Positions 35,184 through 42,863 of a DNA stretch of 64,000 nucleotides are shown piece by piece (position 1 is the first letter of the stretch; the number at the start of each line of letters is the position of its first letter). This DNA is from Cenarchaeum symbiosum A (GTDB lineage: Archaea > Thermoproteota > Nitrososphaeria > Nitrososphaerales > Nitrosopumilaceae), in NCBI GenBank assembly GCA_000200715.1, contig DP000238.1:556154-620153 (forward strand). Direction: 5' to 3'. A model generated the notes under the pieces. That model had not been told where the DNA came from and did not search any database. It was given only the letters and a program-made list of their open reading frames with translations. The position numbers and the translations under genes are program-made.

Positions 35184-36194
35184 GTGTTTTCTAGATGTCT
35201 GAAGTTTATAGATTACTGCCCTACTGGAACAACTGTATTGACCAGATTCTACAGGAGCCCACTGTTTGGGAGCATACGGGCATATCTCAAAGGCGGGTCC
35301 CCTGACCAGACAATCTTCATCTTTGTGCCGTATATCCGGACGGAGGCGCTCAGGGGCCTACTCGAGGATCTGCCCAACAGGGCGGTCATCGTGACCTCTT
35401 GGAGGCCGAGCGATCTCCGGCTAGGCTCATCGGATCTGGGACTGTATCCGTTTTGCCGTGAAAGGGGCATCGCCTTGTACATTAATGAGGATGTGCACCT
35501 CAAGGCGTACTCGCTGGACCTCTCTAGCATGATACTTGCCACCGGGAACATATCACAGCGGGGTCTTATGCCCGGCGGGAACCACGAGGCAGCAGTTCTT
35601 GTGGATCCGCTTGCGGCCGAGGACCACCTGTTCTTTGAGCACATACGGAACGAGTCAAGACTCGTGGACGATGACGTATACAACGCACTGGTACAATGGC
35701 TTGATAACAACAAGGCGCCTCCGGAAGAAGACGTTGCCATGAAGGACGTCATACCATCTCTCAAAAAGGACTATTTCCTCATATCCGAGCTCCCCATGAC
35801 CATGCACGTAGATGCCCTTGTAGATGGCTATTCATGTATACAACGGGGCCAAGAGCCATCAGATGATGCAGAGACTGCCGCATGTATCTTCCATGACATA
35901 GAAAACTATGGCATCAGACCGGGACTATCAGAGGGGCAGTTCCGAGAGTCCCTCGTGACTGCATTCTTTGCACATCCGTTCATACAACGAATAGACGGGT
36001 TCATAGCGCCAGAGGCATACTTTGGCAGGATAAAGGAGTGGATACAGAGTAACTGCACAGATGTCCCTGTGCCGAGTAGAAGGGAGCTCACCGGGAACGT
36101 CCAGGTGCTTCTCAGGTGGTTTGTGGAGCTGGCAGGAGACCGGTATGCAGTGGACATACCGGGGGCCCGCTCGGAACGCATAAGAAAGATCTAG
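35184..36194 (+). CDS. single-HKD phospholipase D-family nuclease
   Basis: 336 residues. The PLD-type active site is visible as NEDVHLKAYSLDLSSMILAT (His105, Lys107) followed by GNISQRGL and NHEAAVLV. Only one HKD-like motif is present, as in BfiI/Nuc-type enzymes that work as dimers and cut DNA. The C-terminal ~180 residues match nothing I know and may bind a partner or DNA. The gene converges on the GHKL ATPase of the neighbouring operon. The GTG at 35184 is the first possible start; an AT-rich box near 35166-35173 suggests the real start may be slightly downstream. A defence role is inferred from context. Confidence 0.72.
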   Translation: MFSRCLKFIDYCPTGTTVLTRFYRSPLFGSIRAYLKGGSPDQTIFIFVPYIRTEALRGLLEDLPNRAVIVTSWRPSDLRLGSSDLGLYPFCRERGIALYINEDVHLKAYSLDLSSMILATGNISQRGLMPGGNHEAAVLVDPLAAEDHLFFEHIRNESRLVDDDVYNALVQWLDNNKAPPEEDVAMKDVIPSLKKDYFLISELPMTMHVDALVDGYSCIQRGQEPSDDAETAACIFHDIENYGIRPGLSEGQFRESLVTAFFAHPFIQRIDGFIAPEAYFGRIKEWIQSNCTDVPVPSRRELTGNVQVLLRWFVELAGDRYAVDIPGARSERIRKI

Positions 36195-36224
36195 TGCGTT
36201 CGGGCAGGATGTCACATACTCGTC

Positions 36225-37997
36225 TTAACGCTTGAGAAAATGCTCAATCATCTCGCCCCAGTTGGTCCGTATTATCCCCATCATCTTGCGCTTTTCATCA
36301 TTTGACTCTTCGTCTTCAAGGCGCGCCCACGATGCTATGAGCAGGCGCAGGCCAGACCACATGTCCCGGAGGCGCTTTACGGCCTCGTCATGTTCTATGT
36401 CGTCCGGTATGTTCTCCACTATAGACATCAGATTGTTGTATGCACTGTGGCTTGTATTCATCTTGATTATGGCGACCCCGCCCTCCAGGCTGATGTCAAA
36501 GAACAGCGGGTTGTTGTAGCTGGCATTTTGAAAGACCACCCGTATCTTGTTTTCAATTATGTCGTTTATGAACCCGTTCATGTCATCGGTTGCCACCAGC
36601 CCGTCAAGCTCCTTTTGGATGTGCTCCTTTCTTGTCTGCTCGTCCTGTGTTGTAATCTGCTCGTCGGTCGTCCCCCTGTTTCCGCCCTCTGTCCTGCCCC
36701 TGAACTTGTCCGTGGGATCCGGGCCGTGCCTCTTGGGGTCGGACGAGCGCGTGCCTTTTCTCTGTATTGTAATCACCTTCCGCATCTGCCGTATGCGGGC
36801 CTGCAGCCGCTTGACAATGTGCGCCATGTCCTTGTCATCCTCGATGATGCTCTCCATGGCCGGGTTGTCATGGCTCTCCACCCCGTATAACTTGGTCATG
36901 GCGGTAAAGGTGGTGGCGTCTTGCTTGTTGTTGGTTATGCCAAAGAACTCGTCTAGCGCGGGCGGAAATTCTATCTCTGCCCCCCACCAGCGCTCCACCG
37001 GATCATAGGTGATGACCAGATTTTGGTCCATGCCAATCTCCCTGCCCTCCCTGACTATCGACACGCCCAGGTTGAAGTTTGCGTGGCGGCCGTGGGGCTG
37101 CCTTCCGGCGTCATCCCCTGTATCTGACAGCTTCCTGGCCTCTTTTTTTGCAAATGCAAAGCGCAGTGTGACTGCCTGGGGCTTTCCATCCCTGTCTTTG
37201 ACCTTTATGACCTCCTCCGGCTTTTCACCATCTGGCTGGAACATCGGCTCCCTGTCCCATGGCGGGGGTGCGGAGGAGTTTTTCATCTGGTATAGCGGGT
37301 CGTTTGGCCTCAGGTGCCTGTCGGCTGAGACCTCGTACGAGTTGTTTACGGATATCATCCGTATATCCAGTTTTTTAGAGCCCAAAAACCTGCGGTATAT
37401 CCTGCCTATCAGCTTCTCCGAGTTTGCAATCATTGTAGACGACTTTTTCCACGAGCACCGGTCCAGGCCGGACCAGACTACGACGGTCCCTGATTTGTAC
37501 GATCCCGCGCCAGACATGTCCCTGAGAATATCCGGCAGCTTTGCACGCTTTGGTTCCGGCACATCCCGCATGTTCTTGCCCTGAATTTCGTCTAGATCCA
37601 GGTATGTGTGCAGCACCTCCCCTGGCTTTTGCCAGCTGTACACGTCGACCCTCCTGCACTGGGACAGGGATGAATACGGGAGGCCCATGCCGAACCTGCC
37701 TATGCCCCTTCTCGCCCTGCGCGTGCCCTCTCCGAACCTCAGAGATTCCCAGAGATCTTCTTTTGTCATGCCCGTCCCGTTGTCCGTTACAATTATCTCA
37801 TGCATGCGCTCCACCATGTTCGCCAGGGAATCTTCTATCTTGTCCTTGCAGAAAATCTCTATCTTGTCCGCGTCAGCCTCAAATGAGTTGTCTATGATCT
37901 CGGCAATCGCATATGCCGGATTCTTGTACCCGCCGTACCGCATTGAATCAATTAAATTCTCGTTTGACAGGATGCTGCGGCTCTTAGTCATTTCCAC
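36225..37997 (-). CDS. MORC/MutL-like GHKL ATPase
   Basis: 590 residues with an N-terminal Bergerat-fold ATPase: N box AEIIDNSFEAD (about 32-42), G1 box DNGTGM (72-77), G2 box GIGRFGMGLPYSS (98-110). This order and the length fit the prokaryotic MORC-like ATPases found beside restriction genes. The C-terminal third has charged helices (DEQTRKEHIQKELDGLVATD) and an acidic end. ATP-driven dimer clamping on DNA is the family's expected mode. Its start overlaps the helicase stop by ten bases, so the two are coupled. Last gene of the minus-strand operon. Confidence 0.8.
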   Translation of the reverse strand: MEMTKSRSILSNENLIDSMRYGGYKNPAYAIAEIIDNSFEADADKIEIFCKDKIEDSLANMVERMHEIIVTDNGTGMTKEDLWESLRFGEGTRRARRGIGRFGMGLPYSSLSQCRRVDVYSWQKPGEVLHTYLDLDEIQGKNMRDVPEPKRAKLPDILRDMSGAGSYKSGTVVVWSGLDRCSWKKSSTMIANSEKLIGRIYRRFLGSKKLDIRMISVNNSYEVSADRHLRPNDPLYQMKNSSAPPPWDREPMFQPDGEKPEEVIKVKDRDGKPQAVTLRFAFAKKEARKLSDTGDDAGRQPHGRHANFNLGVSIVREGREIGMDQNLVITYDPVERWWGAEIEFPPALDEFFGITNNKQDATTFTAMTKLYGVESHDNPAMESIIEDDKDMAHIVKRLQARIRQMRKVITIQRKGTRSSDPKRHGPDPTDKFRGRTEGGNRGTTDEQITTQDEQTRKEHIQKELDGLVATDDMNGFINDIIENKIRVVFQNASYNNPLFFDISLEGGVAIIKMNTSHSAYNNLMSIVENIPDDIEHDEAVKRLRDMWSGLRLLIASWARLEDEESNDEKRKMMGIIRTNWGEMIEHFLKR

Positions 37998-39601
37998 ACA
38001 TCTTCCCAGTTTGCAAATGCATCTACTATGCTGTTAAATCCTGGCAGGTTTATATCTGTCACGGTGACCACGTCGCATTCCTTGGAACCGCCCATCTTCG
38101 GGCCCCGTATGGCCCTGCCCATCATCTGGCTGTAAAGAATCAGGGACTTAGTGGGGCGGGCTATGAGAACGGCCGATGTCTTGGGCGCGTCAAAACCGGT
38201 GGTCAGCACGCCGAAATTGCACATTATCCTGGTATCTGCAGTGTCCTCCCTAAAGTGGTTGATCAGGGAGTTTCGCACGTCCTTTGGGGTGTCGGAATCT
38301 ACATAGGATGCATCGTGCCCCATTGTGTGCAGTACTAGCGATATGTCGCGGGCATGGCGTATGCCGGCGGCAAACACTATGATGCGCCTGTGGTCTCTGG
38401 CAAGCCGCTTGATCTTGTCAATTATCAGCATGTTCCGCTTGGCATCGCGGGCCAGCTTGTCAAGTATGTCGTTGGGTATTTCAAGTGATTTTGCAATTCT
38501 TTCCATGTCGGAATTCGTCAGCATGCCGTCATGCCTTATCTGCTCAATGTTGGGCTTTGCCAGGTATCCATCCTTTATCAAAAAGCTTACGGGATCCGTG
38601 CCTGTCTCTATCGTCACTTTTTTTTCGTTAAAAAACTCTGCAAGCTTTCTATCTTCAAGGGGGCTGTTCCACGTCCTGCCGGGGGTGGCACTAAGGCCGA
38701 CAAGGTTGACATCATGCTTTTCCACCAGATAGCCAAGCACAAGCTTGTATGTCTCTGCAATGGCCTGGTGGGCCTCGTCAATTATTACCAGCGATGCCCT
38801 GTCGGCCAGCGTGGTCAGCAGCATGCTGTTGGTCCGCGCCCGCCTGTACACCTTGGAGAGGCCTGCAACGATCAGGCCCGACCTGCATTCGCGGCCAAGT
38901 ACGTCCGTATCATGCCCCCCAAACAGCCTGTAAATACTGACATCTCTGTTCCCGGTGTGCCTCCATGCCGACTTGAACTCTTCTATGGCCTGCTCGCACA
39001 ATTCCTCGCTGTATGCAAGCCAGATTACTAGCGATGAGGGGTTTTCCAAAAGCAGGTCGGCCACAACCCGCATCGCAATCCGAGTTTTTCCCCCGCCCGT
39101 TGGAACATGTAGGAGGACGCGCCCTCCCTCATGTTCCAGAATGTCCTTGATTCTGCTGACTGCGCCAATTTGATACTCAAACAGGGGCCGTTCTGCCTTG
39201 ACCAGCTCAATATCCGGCGGGCCTTCGTCCGGCCGGTGTTCGATCCACGGTACGCCAAAGAACCCAAAGAGAGCCTGCTCTGACTCTGAATTCTTTCTAA
39301 AAGACATGCGGGTTATGCTCTGATACGCGTCCTCCGCACTGTCCATCCCCAGTCTTTTTGCGAGCCTGGTTATGTCGTCCTGCCTCATGCTCATAACTAT
39401 GGCACTGCGCATATCCTTACTGCGCAGCATCTCTGCATGCGACATCCTGTCCAAGACGAGGGATGCCAGGGCGTGCAGCTGTGTCTCTTGCCCTAGTGCG
39501 TGCAGGATGTCTATGCAGTTTTTGCCGAGAAACACGTCTTGTATCTTGACTATGCCCATGTTTGTAATTGCTCTTTCTAGTTCACGGTTTTCAGGATGCA
39601 T
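37988..39601 (-). CDS. superfamily 2 DEAH helicase of a defence operon
   Basis: 537 residues. Walker A VPTGGGKTRIA (about 166-176), DEAH box IIDEAHQA (273-280), LSATPGRTW motif III, and motif VI QMMGRAIRGPKMGG. This is the COG1061-like helicase/translocase arrangement seen in restriction systems. A ~140-residue N-terminal extension of unknown fold (helical, charged) precedes the ATPase core. It starts 18 bases after the PAPS-reductase-like gene and overlaps the GHKL ATPase gene, so it is in the middle of one operon. DNA translocation or unwinding is the expected activity. Confidence 0.85.
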   Translation of the reverse strand: MHPENRELERAITNMGIVKIQDVFLGKNCIDILHALGQETQLHALASLVLDRMSHAEMLRSKDMRSAIVMSMRQDDITRLAKRLGMDSAEDAYQSITRMSFRKNSESEQALFGFFGVPWIEHRPDEGPPDIELVKAERPLFEYQIGAVSRIKDILEHEGGRVLLHVPTGGGKTRIAMRVVADLLLENPSSLVIWLAYSEELCEQAIEEFKSAWRHTGNRDVSIYRLFGGHDTDVLGRECRSGLIVAGLSKVYRRARTNSMLLTTLADRASLVIIDEAHQAIAETYKLVLGYLVEKHDVNLVGLSATPGRTWNSPLEDRKLAEFFNEKKVTIETGTDPVSFLIKDGYLAKPNIEQIRHDGMLTNSDMERIAKSLEIPNDILDKLARDAKRNMLIIDKIKRLARDHRRIIVFAAGIRHARDISLVLHTMGHDASYVDSDTPKDVRNSLINHFREDTADTRIMCNFGVLTTGFDAPKTSAVLIARPTKSLILYSQMMGRAIRGPKMGGSKECDVVTVTDINLPGFNSIVDAFANWEDVWK

Positions 39602-39619
39602 GATCTGTATATTATGACA

Positions 39620-40459
39620 TTACAAATGGCAGACGGTGCATGGCGTCTTGTCGTCGTCATCGTCAAGCGCGTCGGATAGCACGTCCATCAACGGGACGTT
39701 CTTTCTCTTCTCCTTTGCCTTTTTGAGGCTCTTTTCATGGTTTGCCATTATGTCGTCTCTCCTGTCTAGCAGTTGGGTCAGGGTCTCGCCCTGCGACCAG
39801 GTATACTGGCTTCCTTTCATGCCCTGCGCGCTAAAGTTGGCATCGCCAGCGACCCCTGCGTCCTTGAGGACCTTTTGTTCTATGGCCACCGCACGTTTGA
39901 ACAGTTCGGGGTGATGGTCCGCCAGCCCTACCCACTCTGCCTTTCTCTGGAAGAAGCAAAAGTAACAGCCTGAGCGGGTGCGCCACTTGTAGTATTCCGG
40001 GAGGTTTATCCCCGCATCATCAAGTATCTTGATGACGCCGGCGTGGTCTATGCCGTCGTCAATGAACGGAAACATGGTCTTTATGTTGGGCTTTGTGGAG
40101 ACGTAACCGGTACGGTTCTTTTCATCGGCCCTTATGGCCACGTATGATATTACCTCCTCGTCCCCGAGCCAGTCTTCTAGCGGCTTTATCTTGAGCAGAT
40201 TGGTGCACCAGCGCATCTGAGGGGAAGGCAGGGCTCCCCTGAACACCTCGAAATAATGGTCAAAGCTCCTAGTCGAGTTGAGCTTGGTTATCTTCCTGCC
40301 CAGCACTACCTCGAGCTTTGCCAAGTATGCGTATGTCTCGGGCAGCTCGGCCCCTGTATCGCAGAAAAAGTATTCCATGTCCGGCACCTTGTCGCGCATG
40401 TATACTGCAAGCGCACTCGAGTCCTTGCCGCCCGATATGCCGCAGACCTGCTTTACCAT
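39620..40459 (-). CDS. PAPS-reductase/DndC-like ATP pyrophosphatase
   Basis: 279 residues of the PP-loop family. The ATP-binding loop is GISGGKDSSALAVYM (7-21). Conserved cysteines include Cys85 (MRWCTN), CYFC (165-168, in RTRSGCYFCFFQRKAEW) and a C-terminal CTVC (274-277). The GCxxC segment followed by a basic stretch is typical of DndC-type proteins, which activate DNA or tRNA for sulfur insertion, more than of assimilatory PAPS reductase. The C-terminal ~60 residues are strongly charged (DALDDDDDK). No dndD or dndE homologue is present. Position in a helicase/GHKL operon argues for DNA modification or sensing rather than sulfate assimilation. Confidence 0.75.
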   Translation of the reverse strand: MVKQVCGISGGKDSSALAVYMRDKVPDMEYFFCDTGAELPETYAYLAKLEVVLGRKITKLNSTRSFDHYFEVFRGALPSPQMRWCTNLLKIKPLEDWLGDEEVISYVAIRADEKNRTGYVSTKPNIKTMFPFIDDGIDHAGVIKILDDAGINLPEYYKWRTRSGCYFCFFQRKAEWVGLADHHPELFKRAVAIEQKVLKDAGVAGDANFSAQGMKGSQYTWSQGETLTQLLDRRDDIMANHEKSLKKAKEKRKNVPLMDVLSDALDDDDDKTPCTVCHL

Positions 40460-40463
40460 GCGA

Positions 40464-40634
40464 TCACCGTATCTTGGAGGCCAGCCCGTCGAACTCTTTC
40501 TTGGTCACGGTAAGGCAGAACAGGACCTTGTTCGGCTTTTTTGCGTTCTTGATCATGGGGTAGAACTTGATTGTGTACTTGCCGTCGGTCTTTGTGACTT
40601 CGTATGGGCGCTCTCCTATTTTTTCCCTCATCAT
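40464..40634 (-). CDS. 56-residue protein leading the defence operon
   Basis: MMREKIGERPYEVTKTDGKY and FCLTVTKKEFDGLASKIR make a compact basic protein, probably a small beta-rich fold. Its stop is four bases before the ATG of the PAPS-reductase-like gene, and a TATA-like box (CATAAATA on the minus strand) is centred about 24 bases before its ATG, so it is the first gene of the operon. No family recognised; a small DNA-binding or partner subunit is plausible. Confidence 0.6.
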   Translation of the reverse strand: MMREKIGERPYEVTKTDGKYTIKFYPMIKNAKKPNKVLFCLTVTKKEFDGLASKIR

Positions 40635-40653
40635 GTTATAGCATTACTTCCAC

Positions 40654-40663
40654 GTATTTATGT
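40654..40663 (-). promoter_or_regulatory. TATA box of the helicase/GHKL/PAPS operon
   Basis: TATTTATG on the plus strand (CATAAATA on the coding strand), centred about 24 bases upstream of the ATG at 40634. Confidence 0.5.
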
Positions 40664-40834
40664 GCGCCCTTACCGAGTAGGTCAAGATCATCTTCGTAGC
40701 CACAAGGCGCACTTATGAACATGGATGCCATGCTGAGGACGTCATGCTGATCGGAAGAATGTGAGATCGCATCTGTGTGGCCTACTCTTGAGATCCGTTA
40801 GTATGTAGATAAAAACAAGCAGTTCCATTAGAAA

Positions 40835-40846
40835 CGGTTAAAACCA
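40835..40846 (+). promoter_or_regulatory. TATA box of the DUF262 gene; decides a TTG start
   Basis: GGTTAAAACC is centred 26 bases upstream of the TTG at 40867. With leaderless spacing elsewhere in the window, it supports TTG as the initiation codon. CATATAG at 40851-40857 is a second, less well placed candidate. Confidence 0.45.
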
Positions 40847-40866
40847 CATACATATAGTCGATTTGT

Positions 40867-42636
40867 TTGTCTAGCATTTGTAGCGCCAACACTGATTCAT
40901 TGGGTGGCATACTGAATGGAAAAACTCGCTATACCATACCCGATTATCAGAGAAGATATATTTGGCCATCCGAGAGCGTCGAAATTCTATACGAAGATCT
41001 GGTGCTAGATTATGATGAAAGCGGAGAAGGGTACCTACTAGGCCCAATTGTAACCAAACAAGTATCTCCTAGATGTAAGGAAATCATAGATGGCCAGCAG
41101 CGCTTGATTAGCATGACGCTTTTGTTCTGTACGCTACGGGATTGTGTGGTTGAAAAACATCCACCACCCCCTGACGGCAGAGCGACTTTTGAGAAGTTCA
41201 TAAAATCTATTAACATTGCCATACAGGATGATAAAGGAGAACCCCTAATCGAATTAAACAATCGTAAAGCACGTGAGATTTTCAAGAAAATATGCGCTAG
41301 TTCAGACTGGAAACAAAAAAAACTTAAACACCGCCTGTTCTCGAACTATTTTGAGTTATTTAGCAGTGTGGAGGAGCTATGCAGTAAACGTTTTAAAGAA
41401 AGCAAAACGTATGGCGACGGAATAACCGCGATTAGAGAGTTGTTTGACAGGCTCAAGGCATACACCTATTTCATATCTGTTATGATACAGCATGATGATT
41501 ACACATTTCCCGTCTTTCAATCCCTCAATTCAAAAGGACAACCATTACACCAGTCAGATCTAATCAAATCCCATTTGTTAAGCATAGCTAACAAAAATGG
41601 CAAAAAATTCTACGATGAAGTTATTGGCAAATGGGATCAGATAACCAATCTACCAGAGAAGGAAAGTAAAAAAATTGATGAATTGCTCTACCATACAGCA
41701 CTATCCCGTGAGTGCGAGGATAAAACATCTGCCAAAGAAATCCGTAAGAATGACATGTACAAGAGCACTAAATACATAAAAACTCCTAATCAGATAAATG
41801 ATTATCTAGAAAATCTAGAGGAAGATGCCGAAATTTATAAAAAAATAGCCAATCCAGCAGCATTAAAAACCACTATTGACAGATATGCCCATATTCTTTA
41901 TGGAGCTGATCAAATTGGCGCTCGGTATTTTAAAAGAGCCATAATTGCTACACATAGAAAGAAAATAGATTCTGATGCTGTTAAACTGCTAGATTGCTTG
42001 GTCAAGTTCTTTTTTGTGTACAGGACGATTTGTAAGAAAGACATTGATCTATTGAAAAGCATTGCACATACTGTCACATGTAAAATCAACCAGAAAAAGG
42101 ATCTGGGCGAAATATTATGCAGCATATTGATAAATGATAAAGGACGTCAGAATGTAGGGTACGATGAATTTGCCAAAAAAATAAGAGAGAGGACAGATAA
42201 TCTTACAAACAATGTACTCAAATACATACTTTATTCGATCGAGTATAAGCTACAGGAGCCGCGTCCGGTAAAAAATACCCCCAATCTTGAATTGGAGCAT
42301 ATTCTTCCCCAAAAACCTGACAAAAAAGACTGGCACAATGCACCAAAACCAGATGAATATAAAAACGATCTAGGTAATGTCACGTTAATCAAAGAGAAAT
42401 TTAACAAAGACATAAAAAATCATGGTTTTATCAGAAAACGTGACGATGTGAAATCTGGTTACAAAGCATCGAAGTTGGAAATTAACCGACTTTATCTTAA
42501 TAATTACAATACGTGGGATGTGAAGCAGATAGAGGAACGCAGGGAGAATCTGTGCAAAAAAGCAGAGGAGATCTGGGATCTGTCGGAATATACCAAAATG
42601 GCCGAAGCGTACAAGGAAAAATCCAAACGCGGATGA
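40867..42636 (+). CDS. DUF262/DUF1524 fusion, GmrSD-like modification-dependent nuclease
   Basis: 589 residues. The DUF262 (GmrS-like, ParB-related NTPase) half shows IPDYQRRYIW (24-33), EIIDGQQRLISM and FQSLNSKGQPLHQSDLIKSH. The DUF1524 HNH-nuclease half shows LELEHILPQ (474-482), a conserved His/Asp region and LGNVTLI. Fused enzymes of this kind are type IV restriction systems that cut modified (for example glucosylated hydroxymethylcytosine) or phosphorothioated DNA. Start codon is TTG. The gene is far more AT-rich than its neighbours and rich in AAA/AAT codons, so it was probably acquired recently. It diverges from the PAPS/helicase/GHKL operon. Confidence 0.85.
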   Translation: MSSICSANTDSLGGILNGKTRYTIPDYQRRYIWPSESVEILYEDLVLDYDESGEGYLLGPIVTKQVSPRCKEIIDGQQRLISMTLLFCTLRDCVVEKHPPPPDGRATFEKFIKSINIAIQDDKGEPLIELNNRKAREIFKKICASSDWKQKKLKHRLFSNYFELFSSVEELCSKRFKESKTYGDGITAIRELFDRLKAYTYFISVMIQHDDYTFPVFQSLNSKGQPLHQSDLIKSHLLSIANKNGKKFYDEVIGKWDQITNLPEKESKKIDELLYHTALSRECEDKTSAKEIRKNDMYKSTKYIKTPNQINDYLENLEEDAEIYKKIANPAALKTTIDRYAHILYGADQIGARYFKRAIIATHRKKIDSDAVKLLDCLVKFFFVYRTICKKDIDLLKSIAHTVTCKINQKKDLGEILCSILINDKGRQNVGYDEFAKKIRERTDNLTNNVLKYILYSIEYKLQEPRPVKNTPNLELEHILPQKPDKKDWHNAPKPDEYKNDLGNVTLIKEKFNKDIKNHGFIRKRDDVKSGYKASKLEINRLYLNNYNTWDVKQIEERRENLCKKAEEIWDLSEYTKMAEAYKEKSKRG

Positions 42637-42782
42637 CGGCAAATACAGGATAACACACGGGACAGTCGATAAACAGTTAATTGCGTGCCTGTCCGGTTGC
42701 ACGATATGGATGGGCAGTAGATGCACACACGGGACCGCTCAGCGTCTGCCTTTGGCGGTCCGCGCCAAAAGCGCAAGGCGTG

Positions 42783-42818
42783 CCCCCCCCCCCCCCCCCG
42801 AGTAAATTTCACTCGGCT
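42783..42818 (+). repeat. 17-C homopolymer followed by a hairpin, upstream of subtilase 2
   Basis: Seventeen consecutive C (42783-42799) run into CCGAGTAAATTTCACTCGG, a 6-bp stem (CCGAGT/ACTCGG) around a TAAATTT core that could be the TATA element. The ATG of the subtilase is at 42864. Such a tract is prone to slipped-strand mispairing; changes in length would alter promoter spacing. Confidence 0.8.
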
Positions 42819-42863
42819 GTTCTAGCAGGTGGCATAGCCTTGGGCCTGCACAGACGCGGCCGC

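Noticed and set aside
39620-40459. Assimilatory PAPS reductase (cysH)
   Set aside because: No sulfate-assimilation genes nearby; CxxC arrangement and operon fit the DndC-like branch better.
42681-42863. Start of subtilase 2 at 42681 with the C tract translated as poly-proline
   Set aside because: The extra 61 residues would bury the signal peptide and have no counterpart in paralogue 1; the ATG at 42864 directly begins a secretory signal.
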